Below, piece after piece: positions 17,673 through 26,163 of a stretch of 64,000 bases of DNA. Location: NCBI RefSeq assembly GCF_013760845.1, contig NZ_JACDUU010000010.1, forward strand, positions 1 to 64,000. Direction: 5' to 3'. Under the pieces are notes generated by a model. The model searched no databases. It was not told where the DNA came from and saw nothing but the letters and a program-made list of their open reading frames with translations. Source of the stretch: [Anoxybacillus] calidus (lineage in GTDB: Bacteria > Bacillota > Bacilli > Bacillales > Anoxybacillaceae). Both the position numbers and the translations under genes were made by a program. Position 1 is the first letter of the stretch. Each line of letters opens with the position of its first letter.

Positions 17673-17851
17673 TCTTCAAAAGACTCGCCATTTTGAACTT
17701 TCTTGACCCATTGTGCAATCCGGGCATCACTCTTCATTCTAAAACGTTCACTCAGCTGCCGATAAGACCAGCTTCCCTCCAACTTCAAACGAACTACTTC
17801 ATGTTTCAGATTTTCCGAATATGAGTGAAAAGATTATCCTTTCTTATCCAT
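17670..17851 (-). mobile_element. IS3-family OrfA N-terminal fragment
   Basis: On the minus strand from 17851 the reading frame gives MDKKG, a TAA, then SFHSYSENLKHEVVRLKLEG and WSYRQLSERFRMKSDARIAQ, the helix-turn-helix of an IS3/IS150-type OrfA. It contains one internal stop and ends abruptly at the junction with the truncated membrane gene. No OrfB is present. The element's outer end is probably near 17920, but no inverted repeat could be paired. Confidence 0.7.
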
Positions 17852-18153
17852 AAAAAATCCTCTCGAAGATAGACTCCTAAGAACGTCCTATCAAATGTCC
17901 TCTTTTTTGTTGTCTACCTGTAGGAGATAATACTATTCTTGGTTAAAATAATAAAATTTCCATTCAATCCAAAAATAATAATACGAGAAAAAAAGATACT
18001 TCGAACGAAACAATACTTTTTAATCTGTAATGTAACTGTAATAGATTTGTAACCACTTCTTATTCTTTTTGTTATAAATTATCTATTTTTTTTTAAATAT
18101 AATGGTTAATGTTAACAGAATGAATATCCAAAATACAATTGGAGGGGCACAAA

Positions 18154-19062
18154 ATGAAAAAATCATTTATTCTTATAGGTACAATTATAAGTTCTTTATT
18201 AGCGAGTCAAATTGCTTTCGCTAGTAATTATACCGTCCAAAAAGGAGATACGCTTTGGGGAATATCGAAAAAATACAACACTACTGTAGAAACATTAAAA
18301 CAAATGAATCATTTAACTTCTAATCTTATTTTCCCTGGACAAATATTAAAAGTTAACGAAAAAGAAGATACATATGTAGTGAAGGCTGGTGATACCTTAA
18401 GTAAAATTGCAAAGCAATTTAATATGACTGTTAATGTGTTATTAAAAATGAATCCTGAAATTACTAATCCAAATTTTATTAAGGTTGGTCAAACCATTCG
18501 TTTGTCTGAGTCGGTTCCAGCTCCTGTTCAAAAGCAAGCGACATCTTCACAAAAAAAAGTGAACAAACAATCAACAACTAAACCAGAAACAGTGTCTTCT
18601 TCAAACCAAAAAGTTTCTAAACATTCCCCGGTTTCAACGGTATCTACCACTCCTTCCGAAAATAGCACAAAAGCTGAGAATTCTTCTTTGGCTGATCGAG
18701 TAATTCAAATTGGAGAAAAATATTTAGGTGCTAAATATTTATATGGTGCTAGTCCATCTCGCACAGATGCATTTGATTGCTCATCCTTTACTATGCGGGT
18801 ATTTAGTGAAGCTGGAATTTCCTTACCTCGCAGTTCGGCAGCACAATCACAAGTTGGCACACCGGTTTCTTTAAATCAGCTTCAAAAAGGAGATATAGTG
18901 TTCTTTGATACAGACTTCAATGGAACGATCAATCACGTTGGAATTTATGCGGGTAACGACCAAATATTAAATGTTTCAACTTCCAAAGGTGTTTCTTATG
19001 TATCGATTGATTCTTCTTATTGGAAAGAACGCTTGGTGAAAGCCGTACGTGTAATCAATTAA
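18154..19062 (+). CDS. Secreted peptidoglycan DL-endopeptidase, two LysM domains plus NlpC/P60
   Basis: A 302-residue cell-wall hydrolase of the LytF/CwlS/YojL type. Signal peptide residues 1-24 (cleaved after AFA). LysM repeats at about 25-68 (NYTVQKGDTLWGISKKY) and 71-117 (TYVVKAGDTLSKIAKQF). A Ser/Thr/Gln-rich linker spans about 120-180. The NlpC/P60 domain fills the C-terminal 120 residues, with catalytic Cys209 (FDCSSF) and His261 (NHVGIY). It would cut gamma-D-Glu-mDAP bonds. The ATG at 18154 follows TTGGAGGGG. It is monocistronic with a hairpin 28 bases after the stop. Confidence 0.92.
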   Translation: MKKSFILIGTIISSLLASQIAFASNYTVQKGDTLWGISKKYNTTVETLKQMNHLTSNLIFPGQILKVNEKEDTYVVKAGDTLSKIAKQFNMTVNVLLKMNPEITNPNFIKVGQTIRLSESVPAPVQKQATSSQKKVNKQSTTKPETVSSSNQKVSKHSPVSTVSTTPSENSTKAENSSLADRVIQIGEKYLGAKYLYGASPSRTDAFDCSSFTMRVFSEAGISLPRSSAAQSQVGTPVSLNQLQKGDIVFFDTDFNGTINHVGIYAGNDQILNVSTSKGVSYVSIDSSYWKERLVKAVRVIN

Positions 19063-19089
19063 TCTATGAAAAAGCAATGGTTTAAATGT

Positions 19090-19116
19090 GAAACGCCGCT
19101 AAAAGAGCGGCGTTTC
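19090..19116. terminator. Hairpin between convergent genes
   Basis: Perfect 11-bp stem gaaacgccgct / agcggcgtttc with a 5-base loop, in the 65-base gap between the cell-wall hydrolase and the convergent metQ. It probably serves both strands; T-tracts are weak on either side. Confidence 0.65.
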
Positions 19117-19127
19117 GCAATACGGAT

Positions 19128-19961
19128 TTATTGTTTTCGCTTTAACATCCACTCTGGCTTACCGAAGCCTTTAAATTGTTCATCGATAACTTTTTCAAAT
19201 TCTTCGGATTCAACTGCTTCTTTGATATCTTTTACAAATGGTTTGTTCAAATCTTTTGTATTTACTACAACACGGTTGCGGTATTGATCAGGCATCTTTT
19301 CTAATACAAGTGCGTCAAGAAGGTTCATTTTTGCTGCTAATGCATAGTTTCCAGGAACGGCAGCTAAATCAACACTTTCTACTGCACGAGGTAATTGACC
19401 TGCTTCAATTGGCTTAAACTGAAGGTTTTTTACATTTTCCTTTACATCTTTCTCAGAGACCGTTAATGGATTTGCAGATGGGTCGAGTTTAATTAATCCT
19501 GCATCTTGTAAGATTAAGAACGCTCTTGCTGCGTTTGTCGGGTCGTTAGGAATAGCAATCTGACTGCCTTTTTTAATTTCGTCTAGTGACTTAAATTTAT
19601 TTGAGTAAATTCCCATCGGCGCAGTTGGAACGATAATCACTTCTGAAAGGTCAAGGTTATTTTGTTTGGCGAATGTTTCCATATAAATTTTGTGCTGGAA
19701 TAGGTTCGCATCTAAATCACTGTTAGCGAGAGCCATATTTGGTTGTATGTAATCGCTGAATTCTACGACTTTTACTTTATAGCCTTTCTTTTCAAGAATG
19801 GGTTTAATCGCTTTATTCACCATGTCGCTGTAAGGACCAGAAGTAGCCCCAATTGTAAGTTCTTTCTTCTCTGTAGAATTGGAAGCTGTTTCCTTACTTC
19901 CGCAGGCAGCAAGAAGCCCGAAGGATAACAGTAAAACTAGAAAGATCGATAATTTTTTCAT
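19128..19961 (-). CDS. metQ: Methionine ABC transporter substrate-binding lipoprotein
   Basis: A 277-residue NlpA-family lipoprotein, the D-/L-methionine receptor. Lipobox LLAACGS with Cys20. Family segments include LTIGATSGPYSDMV, LANSDLDANLFQH (substrate contact), AIPNDPTNAARA and AAVPGNYALAA. The ATG at 19961 follows GGGGGA; an in-frame ATG 33 bases upstream has no site. It is the third gene of metNPQ, transcribed leftwards under the SAM-I riboswitch at about 21.9 kb. Confidence 0.93.
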   Translation of the reverse strand: MKKLSIFLVLLLSFGLLAACGSKETASNSTEKKELTIGATSGPYSDMVNKAIKPILEKKGYKVKVVEFSDYIQPNMALANSDLDANLFQHKIYMETFAKQNNLDLSEVIIVPTAPMGIYSNKFKSLDEIKKGSQIAIPNDPTNAARAFLILQDAGLIKLDPSANPLTVSEKDVKENVKNLQFKPIEAGQLPRAVESVDLAAVPGNYALAAKMNLLDALVLEKMPDQYRNRVVVNTKDLNKPFVKDIKEAVESEEFEKVIDEQFKGFGKPEWMLKRKQ

Positions 19962-19999
19962 AAAAAATCCCCCTATCATTATTAGTATTTTCAAAGACC

Positions 20000-20665
20000 T
20001 TATCGCTTATCAGCGAGACGAGCAATACGGTCGCCTGCAAACTGAATCATTTGCACAAGGCAGATTAAAATGACAATCGTCGTAATCATGACAGTATTGT
20101 CGTAGCGGTAATAACCAAAACGAATCGCGAGGTCCCCAATTCCTCCGCCGCCAACAATTCCAGCCATCGCTGAATATCCGACTAAACTTATCGTTGTAAT
20201 CGTAATTCCGTGTATAATGCCGGGGCGGGCTTCAGGTAAGAGGACGTCTTTTATAATCATCCAAGGTGTGGCGCCAACAGCAACAGCTGCTTCGATTACA
20301 CCTTTGTCAATCTCTCGCAAAGAAGTTTCTACAATTCTAGCAAAAAACGGAATCGCTGCAACGGACAACGAAACAGAAGCCGCTGTAGGTCCGATGGTTG
20401 TCCCTGTAATGAGTTTAGTGAGTGGCAATAGCCCAACAAGTAAAATAACAAAGGGAATAGAACGAATCATGTTCACGACAAAGCCGAGAACTGATTTAAC
20501 GGTCGTATTTTCTAAAAACAGACCGTGGTCGGTGACGAATAATAAAATCCCTAAAGGAAGTCCAGCGATAATAGCGATTACGAGAGAAATAGCGACCATA
20601 TAAATCGTTTCTAAGAATGCTTTATTTAGTTCAGGAACTAAATTCAGAAGCGAATCAAGCAACAT
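20000..20665 (-). CDS. metP: Methionine ABC transporter permease
   Basis: A 221-residue five-helix permease of the MetI/MetP family. The EAA loop reads IEAAVAVGATPWMIIKDVLLPEA and the C-terminal ligand-gate region has VGGGGIGDLAIRFGYYRY. The ATG at 20665 is preferred because TTGGAGG lies 9 bases upstream; it overlaps the end of metN by 11 bases, giving coupled translation. Length equals typical MetP. Confidence 0.93.
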   Translation of the reverse strand: MLLDSLLNLVPELNKAFLETIYMVAISLVIAIIAGLPLGILLFVTDHGLFLENTTVKSVLGFVVNMIRSIPFVILLVGLLPLTKLITGTTIGPTAASVSLSVAAIPFFARIVETSLREIDKGVIEAAVAVGATPWMIIKDVLLPEARPGIIHGITITTISLVGYSAMAGIVGGGGIGDLAIRFGYYRYDNTVMITTIVILICLVQMIQFAGDRIARLADKR

Positions 20666-21668
20666 TTTTAATGACCTCCAATCCATTTGTTCTTAGCGAA
20701 ATATAATCAATGGCTCGCTTGATTTCATGAGGATCTCCTGTAAGTTCCATAATGAAAATTCCAAGCGGCATGTCTTGAATGTACTCAATTTTTCCGTGTA
20801 GAATATTTCCTTTTACTTTAAATGTTTGGAGCATATCAGAAACAATTGCTTCTTCAGCCATCTCGCCTTTGAACTGAATTTTTACAATCGTTCCTGTACG
20901 TTTTTTCAGCAAATGGTCCGGAATCTCAAACTGCAGAACACTATGAATAAACGATTTTGTCAGTTCTTCTTTTGGATTTGTAAAAATGTCATACACGGTT
21001 CCTAATTCAATTACTTTCCCATCCTGCATTACCGCAATACGGTCACATATGTCTTTGACGACTTCCATTTCATGAGTTATTAAAACGATCGTAATTCCAA
21101 GTTCGCGGTTAATCTTTTTCAGTAAGGCTAAAATCGACTTTGTCGTACTTGGATCAAGCGCTGATGTTGCTTCGTCGCATAAAAGGACAGTTGGTTCATT
21201 TGCGAGTGCGCGTGCAATTCCGACTCGTTGTTTTTGACCGCCGCTTAGTTGAGAAGGATACGCATCTCGTTTATCAGCAAGACCAACCATTTCCAGTAGT
21301 TCATTTACTCGTTTCTCAATTTCTTCTTTTGATTTTTTGGCGGCTTTTAAAGCAAATGCGACATTTTCAAAAACCGTTTTTGAACTAACGAGATGGAAAT
21401 GTTGAAAAATCATTCCGATCTTTAAGCGTGCTTGGCGTAATTCCTTTTCATTTAAAGTGGTCAAATCAACACCATCGATGATGACTTGACCGGATGTCGG
21501 ACGTTCTAAAAGGTTTATGCATCGTAATAGAGTACTTTTTCCGGCACCGCTATAGCCGACAATACCGAAGATTTCTCCATTTTTGATCGTTAAAGAAACA
21601 TTGTCCACCCCAATGACCTTATTTTTTTTAGACGAATACACTTTTACTAAATTCTTTACCTCAATCAT
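20655..21668 (-). CDS. metN: Methionine ABC transporter ATPase with C-terminal NIL regulatory domain
   Basis: A 337-residue MetN. The ATPase domain has Walker A GYSGAGKST, Q-loop MIFQHF, signature LSGGQKQRV, Walker B LLCDEATSALD and switch ITHE. Residues about 260-337 form the NIL domain, which binds methionine and shuts down transport when cytoplasmic methionine is high. First gene of the leftward metNPQ operon. GCGAGGG precedes the ATG. Confidence 0.95.
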   Translation of the reverse strand: MIEVKNLVKVYSSKKNKVIGVDNVSLTIKNGEIFGIVGYSGAGKSTLLRCINLLERPTSGQVIIDGVDLTTLNEKELRQARLKIGMIFQHFHLVSSKTVFENVAFALKAAKKSKEEIEKRVNELLEMVGLADKRDAYPSQLSGGQKQRVGIARALANEPTVLLCDEATSALDPSTTKSILALLKKINRELGITIVLITHEMEVVKDICDRIAVMQDGKVIELGTVYDIFTNPKEELTKSFIHSVLQFEIPDHLLKKRTGTIVKIQFKGEMAEEAIVSDMLQTFKVKGNILHGKIEYIQDMPLGIFIMELTGDPHEIKRAIDYISLRTNGLEVIKNVA

Positions 21669-21835
21669 CGAATCCCTCGCTTCTATTTTTTTGCTTTAGA
21701 AATATATTGAAATATTTATATATTTTTAAAAAAATGAAGAGAAGAAGGCAACCACGGATAAATGTTTACCTTATCCAACAATAGGATTTACTCTCCTCGT
21801 TGCATGATTATCCTTGCAAGTTTTGCTAATAAAAA

Positions 21836-21990
21836 ATGCCTCTTCCATTCAGAAAGAGGCATCGGGTATCTATGTACACGACTTATCTTTCAGAATGGAA
21901 GCCATTCTGCAGGATTTGGCACCGTTCCTTTTATCAGGAGGTTGCCGGACGTCATAGGGCCTGTTCCCTCGGTCACTCTCGATAAGCGGT
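21836..21990 (-). promoter_or_regulatory. SAM-I (S-box) riboswitch with terminator, upstream of metNPQ
   Basis: Read on the minus strand from about 21990. The P1 strand cttatcgagag begins the aptamer, followed by gagggaacaggccctatgac, the conserved cggcaacc, then ggtgccaa, and finally gaaagataag closing P1 near 21881. Directly after it comes a terminator hairpin (gatgcctctttc ... gaagaggcat, then T-run) at 21836-21862. High SAM would stabilise the aptamer and terminate transcription before metN. Confidence 0.93.
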
Positions 21991-22240
21991 TGATTGTATT
22001 CAATTTTTATATAAATCATAATTCTTAAAAAAATGGTTGTCAATATACGTTTTTTTATTAGTGTAAAAGATAACGCTTACATCCTTGGTGTATATAGGAA
22101 AAATTTTTTTTATATAATATTGAATATGAAATCAAACTGCCTGTTAAACAATCGCCACCTGTTTGTTGAACCACGAATAAGAGGCATACATTCTGTTTTT
22201 AGCTTTTCTAACAAATATCGAATATTTTGTTGCGTTATCA

Positions 22241-22520
22241 AACCCTAATTTTTCTGCTGACTTTGGCTAAGTTATTACGATCACACTTTCACCTTGGAAT
22301 AAAATCATTTTGTAAGCCATGCTCAATCAATGCCTTAGCAGTAATAAAAGCTAAACCATTCCCCCTATATTCTTCGTGGGTTACAATATCAATCTCAGCT
22401 ATTGTATTACCAACCAATATCGATGTGCATTTACTCACAACCCTTTTCTTATGTAAAACACAATACCCAAAAGCATTTGCAAGAAAATTGGACCAAATGC
22501 TCTTGTTTATTTTACAGGGA
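22241..22520 (-). pseudogene. Decayed GNAT acetyltransferase fragment
   Basis: Minus-strand frame from about 22520 reads SIWSNFLANAFGYCVLHKKR, then HEEYRGNGLAFITAKALIEH (an acetyl-CoA-binding R/QxxGxG/A-like loop, RGNGLA) and, after a stop in place of a probable Trp, KCDRNNLA. This matches the C-terminal half of a zinc-less GNAT acetyltransferase in which family members usually read W.C...N..S. The N-terminal half is missing and one nonsense codon is present. Confidence 0.7.
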
Positions 22521-22595
22521 ACAGAAGGAATAGGTTATGAAATATCAAATATATTCTTTATTTACGATGATTAATAGAAAGGAGATAAAAATTAG

Positions 22596-23072
22596 ATGAA
22601 TCTTATGATTCGATTAGCAAGGGCAGATGAGGCTGATTTGGTTCACCGAGTAATGATGTTGGCTTTTGAGGAATATAGGCATATAGATATTCCTTCAAGT
22701 GCACTCAATGAAACCGTATGTTCAATACAAAGTTCGCTAAAAAATGGAACTGAAAAAGCATTACTTTGCTTCGATGATGATGTCCCACTAGGTTCTGTCA
22801 GATTTAAAACAGATAAGAATACTCTTTATTTTTCTCGTCTATCTGTTTGTCCTGAGGCAAGAGGAAGGGGAGTTGCGAAATCCATGTTAAAATGGCTTGA
22901 GGACTATGCAAAAGAACATGGAAAATCAGAGGTTTGGTGCAGAGTTCGAATATCCGTTCCGCAGAATATACAGTTGTACAAGTCAGCTGGATACAATGTT
23001 TGTATGGAAGAGGTTGTAACGAATCCAAATGGGTTTCCAGTGAAAACCGTGGTTATGAAAAAAGAATTTTGA
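22596..23072 (+). CDS. GNAT-family N-acetyltransferase
   Basis: A 158-residue single-domain GNAT protein. Motif A, the acetyl-CoA pyrophosphate loop, is SVCPEARGRGVAKSMLKWL at about residues 86-105, preceded by the beta-4 strand TLYFSRL. The C-terminal NIQLYKSAGYNVCMEE strand-helix is the usual motif B. Substrate cannot be predicted. The ATG follows AAAGGAG at 11 bases. It is a stand-alone gene between a GNAT remnant and a HAD phosphatase. Confidence 0.85.
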   Translation: MNLMIRLARADEADLVHRVMMLAFEEYRHIDIPSSALNETVCSIQSSLKNGTEKALLCFDDDVPLGSVRFKTDKNTLYFSRLSVCPEARGRGVAKSMLKWLEDYAKEHGKSEVWCRVRISVPQNIQLYKSAGYNVCMEEVVTNPNGFPVKTVVMKKEF

Positions 23073-23248
23073 AAAGAGAACGTGTTTTTTACAATTGAAG
23101 TTTAGTTCTTTTAAAGAGATTTTTGTAATGTATCTCTCTTCGCTATAATTATTGCCATTCTCCATTTGTGAACAGGAAAGTATGTTGTTTTTCAAATACC
23201 AAACGTTAAGAGCAATGGAAAATAAGTGAACAAAAAGAAGTTATTTTT

Positions 23249-23935
23249 ATGAACGTTATTCGGTTTGCGGTGATTTTTGATATGGACGGAACGTTGTTTC
23301 AAACAGAAAAAATTCTTGTTCCGGCACTCCATAAGACGTTTGATCGATTGCGGAGCGCAGGTGAATGGAAGGGAGAAACGCCTGTTCAAAAATATTTAAA
23401 AATATTAGGGGGCACTCTCCCAGAAGTATGGCGACAACTTTTACCGGATGCTGCTGAAAAAACTCGTGAAGAAGCAGACAAGTGGTTTCTTGAATATTTA
23501 ATAGAAGAAATACAACAAGGAAATGGCGAATTATATCCAGAAGTAATGGCAACTCTTGAACAGCTCAAGAAAAACGGAATTCCTCTTTTTGTTGCCAGCA
23601 ATGGTTTGGAACGATATATAGATGCCATTAATCAATATTTTTCTTTGGGACAATATATCATTGATTTTTACAGTGTAGGTCGTTTCCAATGCACGTCTAA
23701 ATCTGCTTTAGTCGGTAAATTGCTGAAGGATTATCGCATTGAAAAGGCGATTATGATTGGAGATCGAATCTCAGATATTCAAGCGGCTAAAGACAACAAA
23801 TTATGGTCAGTTGGCTGTCAATTCGGGTTTGCGGATCATAGTGAACTAGCGGAAGCGGACTATATTGTAAATCAGTTTTCAGAAATCGTTTCTATTGTCC
23901 AAAGGATTTGGCAGAAAGCAGATGTAGTTAGCTAA
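23249..23935 (+). CDS. HAD-superfamily phosphatase
   Basis: A 228-residue haloacid-dehalogenase-type hydrolase. Motif I is FDMDGTLF (nucleophile Asp11, acid/base Asp13), motif II FVASNG, motif III a Lys in the CTSKSALVGKLL segment, and motif IV MIGDRISDIQAAKDN. A helical cap lies between motifs I and II (C1 type), similar to PGP-like phosphatases. The metabolite is unknown. It is flanked by intergenic sequence and a weak hairpin at 24021. Confidence 0.87.
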   Translation: MNVIRFAVIFDMDGTLFQTEKILVPALHKTFDRLRSAGEWKGETPVQKYLKILGGTLPEVWRQLLPDAAEKTREEADKWFLEYLIEEIQQGNGELYPEVMATLEQLKKNGIPLFVASNGLERYIDAINQYFSLGQYIIDFYSVGRFQCTSKSALVGKLLKDYRIEKAIMIGDRISDIQAAKDNKLWSVGCQFGFADHSELAEADYIVNQFSEIVSIVQRIWQKADVVS

Positions 23936-24020
23936 TATAGTAAAAAGCGATTATTTTTACAGTAAAGTAGGATTTTGTATATAAATGTCGAACATATTAT
24001 AATACGATTCTTTTGTTACG

Positions 24021-24046
24021 AGAGCTATCGCCGCGGATAGCTCTTT
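24021..24046 (+). terminator. Possible terminator after the HAD gene
   Basis: 9-bp perfect stem agagctatc / gatagctct with a 6-base loop, followed only by ttcact, so it is weak as an intrinsic terminator. Confidence 0.5.
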
Positions 24047-24085
24047 CACTGTTTCATTGAGGATAGGCAGCAGGGGGGACAGAGG

Positions 24086-25036
24086 ATGATTCGCAGAGCA
24101 AGACGCGAGGAGGCAGACGAATTAAGTCAATTATCTTTCCGATCTAAAGGGTTTTGGGGATATAGTGACGACTTTATGGAAGCGTGCCGTGATGATTTAA
24201 CCGTATCAACCAAATATATTGAATCTTCACCTGTTTATGTAGCAGAGATAAACGGAAAGATTGTTGGTTTTTACGGTTTAGTTTGCTCGAAAAGCAACGC
24301 CGAATTACGTGACTTATTTGTTGAGCCAAAAATGATTGGCAAAGGTATTGGAAAACAATTGTGGGAGCATATGATTAAAACAGCACGGGAATTACAAATT
24401 CAGAAAGTTTTCATTCATAGTGACCCGCATGCCGAAGGATTTTACAAAGCGATGGGAGCAAAGCGAATTGGTGAAGTCATTTCAAGTGTTTTTCCAAATC
24501 GCACACTTCCTTTATTAGAGTTTCAAATTCAAGATTTCGAAAAAGATGCGGAACATAAGGAAAGAAAGGTTGTTATTACGACAGCCAGCATCGACGATTA
24601 TGAAAACATAAATGATATTGTTAAGGAAGGACAAGATGAGCACGCAGAAGCGCTTCCAACTGTTTTTGCCAAAGTCGATGTTGTGATGCCAATTGATTAT
24701 TACCAACAGTTATTAAATGATAAAAATAGCGAAGTTTTGGTTGCTAAGCTGGACGGACAGGTTGTTGGATTTGCAGTATTGGAAATAAAAGAAGCTCCGC
24801 CGTTTGCTTCTCTTGTCCCGCGGATGTATGCTTATATAAGCGACTTCGGCGTAAAAAAAGCATTTCAAAACAACGGTATTGGTAAACAATTATTTTTTGC
24901 CTGTGTAGAGTGGGCAAAAGAAAAAGACGCCTCCTCGCTTGAATTAAATGTTTGGGAGTTCAATCAAAAAGCCATTACGTTTTACGAGAAGCTTGGTATG
25001 AAACCATTGAGCCGCAAGATGGCAATCGATTTATAG
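24086..25036 (+). CDS. Tandem GNAT acetyltransferase (two domains)
   Basis: A 316-residue protein with two GNAT domains. The first, about residues 1-140, has a degenerate-length motif A (DLFVEPKMIGKGIGKQLWEH) and ends FYKAMGAKRIGE. The second, about 160-316, has SDFGVKKAFQNNGIGKQLFF and NQKAITFYEKLGMKP. Both acetyl-CoA loops keep the GxG core, so both may be active. Tandem GNATs often act on aminoglycosides or protein N-termini, but substrate here is unknown. It lies 45 bases before the Nudix gene and may be cotranscribed with it. Confidence 0.85.
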   Translation: MIRRARREEADELSQLSFRSKGFWGYSDDFMEACRDDLTVSTKYIESSPVYVAEINGKIVGFYGLVCSKSNAELRDLFVEPKMIGKGIGKQLWEHMIKTARELQIQKVFIHSDPHAEGFYKAMGAKRIGEVISSVFPNRTLPLLEFQIQDFEKDAEHKERKVVITTASIDDYENINDIVKEGQDEHAEALPTVFAKVDVVMPIDYYQQLLNDKNSEVLVAKLDGQVVGFAVLEIKEAPPFASLVPRMYAYISDFGVKKAFQNNGIGKQLFFACVEWAKEKDASSLELNVWEFNQKAITFYEKLGMKPLSRKMAIDL

Positions 25037-25081
25037 ACGGTAGGAGTAGGTTTACGTGGGGAGAAAATGGAGGAAAATAAA

Positions 25082-25531
25082 ATGGGATATATCGAGGAAT
25101 TACGTGCGATTGTCGGTCATCGGCCGTTAATTTTAGTTGGTTCTCTTGTCATTATGAAGGATGAGAAGGGGCGAATATTGTTGCAACAGCGAAAACATCC
25201 GTACGGATTTTGGGGACTTCCAGGAGGGCTAATGGAACTTGGAGAATCAACGGAAGAAACAGCGCGGCGAGAAGTATGGGAGGAAACAGGTTTAATACTC
25301 GGGAATTTAAAGATGATTGATGTCGTTTCCGGGGCGGACAACTTTATTAAAGCGCCGAATGGGGATGAATTCTACATGGTGACGGTTGTTTACGAGACGA
25401 GCGAGATTAGCGGAGAGCTACGCATCGATCAACAAGAATCACTCGATTTTCGTTATTTTCAAACGAGTGAACTGCCAGAGCAAATCGTAAAAAGTCATCG
25501 CCGTATATTAGAAGATTATTTAAAAAAATGA
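25082..25531 (+). CDS. Nudix hydrolase
   Basis: A 149-residue Nudix protein. The Nudix box is complete: GGLMELGESTEETARREVWE followed by ETGL (GX5EX7REUXEEXGU). The N-terminal strand LILVGSLVIMKDEKGRILLQ and the aromatic HPYGFWGLP before the box suggest a nucleoside-diphosphate-linked or oxidised-nucleotide substrate of unknown identity. The ATG at 25082 has GGAGG eight bases upstream and is preferred over one 15 bases earlier. Confidence 0.9.
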   Translation: MGYIEELRAIVGHRPLILVGSLVIMKDEKGRILLQQRKHPYGFWGLPGGLMELGESTEETARREVWEETGLILGNLKMIDVVSGADNFIKAPNGDEFYMVTVVYETSEISGELRIDQQESLDFRYFQTSELPEQIVKSHRRILEDYLKK

Positions 25532-25561
25532 CGAGCGTTTAAAGAAAATGAGGTGAGAGAA

Positions 25562-25780
25562 ATGAAATTTTTTCTGCTTTTCTTGCTAGGTATATTCGCT
25601 GCTCTTTTTTTCTTCGTCTTTCTATCAAATACAACGAAAACACATAAACGAAATAAAAGAGGCGATAGCGAAGTGCTTCCGCCGTTTTATCATGATACTT
25701 CATCCACCAATGATCACAACGATCACAGCGATTTCAGTGGAGGTGGTGGTGGAGACGGTGGAGGGGGAGGCGGGGATTGA
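25562..25780 (+). CDS. Small membrane-anchored protein with His/Asp- and Gly-rich tail
   Basis: A 72-residue protein. Residues 1-22 form a hydrophobic signal anchor (FFLLFLLGIFAALFFFVFLS), followed by a basic segment KTHKRNKRG. The tail contains HDTSSTNDHNDHSDFS and ends in a run of glycines punctuated by Asp (GGGGGDGGGGGGD). Such His/Asp-rich plus polyglycine tails may bind metal or mediate surface contact, but no family was recognised. GAGGTGAG precedes the ATG. It is 30 bases after the Nudix gene. Confidence 0.65.
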   Translation: MKFFLLFLLGIFAALFFFVFLSNTTKTHKRNKRGDSEVLPPFYHDTSSTNDHNDHSDFSGGGGGDGGGGGGD

Positions 25781-25851
25781 ACGTTTACATGCTCCGTTAA
25801 GGAATGGTGCTATTTTCTTCAGCGATAGATAAAGAAGAACGCCTAAAAAGT

Positions 25852-25878
25852 ACCGTCAAATGAACTGACGGTCTTTTT
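25852..25878 (+). terminator. Rho-independent terminator
   Basis: 7-bp stem accgtca / tgacggt with a 7-base loop, followed by cttttt. It closes the GNAT-Nudix-small protein unit. Confidence 0.8.
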
Positions 25879-25921
25879 AATCAGTCTAAAAGTTAGAAAG
25901 TATCATGTTTCATTGTTTCAC

Positions 25922-26089
25922 AGTCTTATAAATAAAGAATATGTTGCGATGGAACAACAAAAAATGAGACAAACCGAAAACTTTCGTGAAGGGGTTCGTG
26001 CCTTTTTGGAAAAACGCAAACCCAATTCCCTAGCAAATAAACGGAATGATGAAATGTTACAGGCACTCTCATTCTTCAAAAATGTATAG
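25922..26089 (+). pseudogene. C-terminal remnant of an enoyl-CoA hydratase
   Basis: A 55-codon open frame without a start codon reads AMEQQKMRQTENFREGVRAF then LEKRKPN. The EGVRAFLEKRKP phrase is the hallmark C-terminus of crotonase/enoyl-CoA hydratase proteins (EG..AFLEKR.P.F). The rest of the gene is absent and the frame runs on for 18 extra codons before its stop. It is a decayed fragment left by a deletion. Confidence 0.75.
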
Positions 26090-26163
26090 ATGAAGATGAA
26101 ATGGTTCATTCAAGGGGAGAGTGCGACAGCGCTATGTGAACATTGAACGAAAGAAGGGATAGG

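Noticed and set aside
22067-22082. cre-like sequence on the minus strand (ATGTAAGCGTTATCTT)
   Set aside because: It lies between the SAM riboswitch leader and a GNAT remnant with no catabolic gene downstream; probably a relic or chance match.
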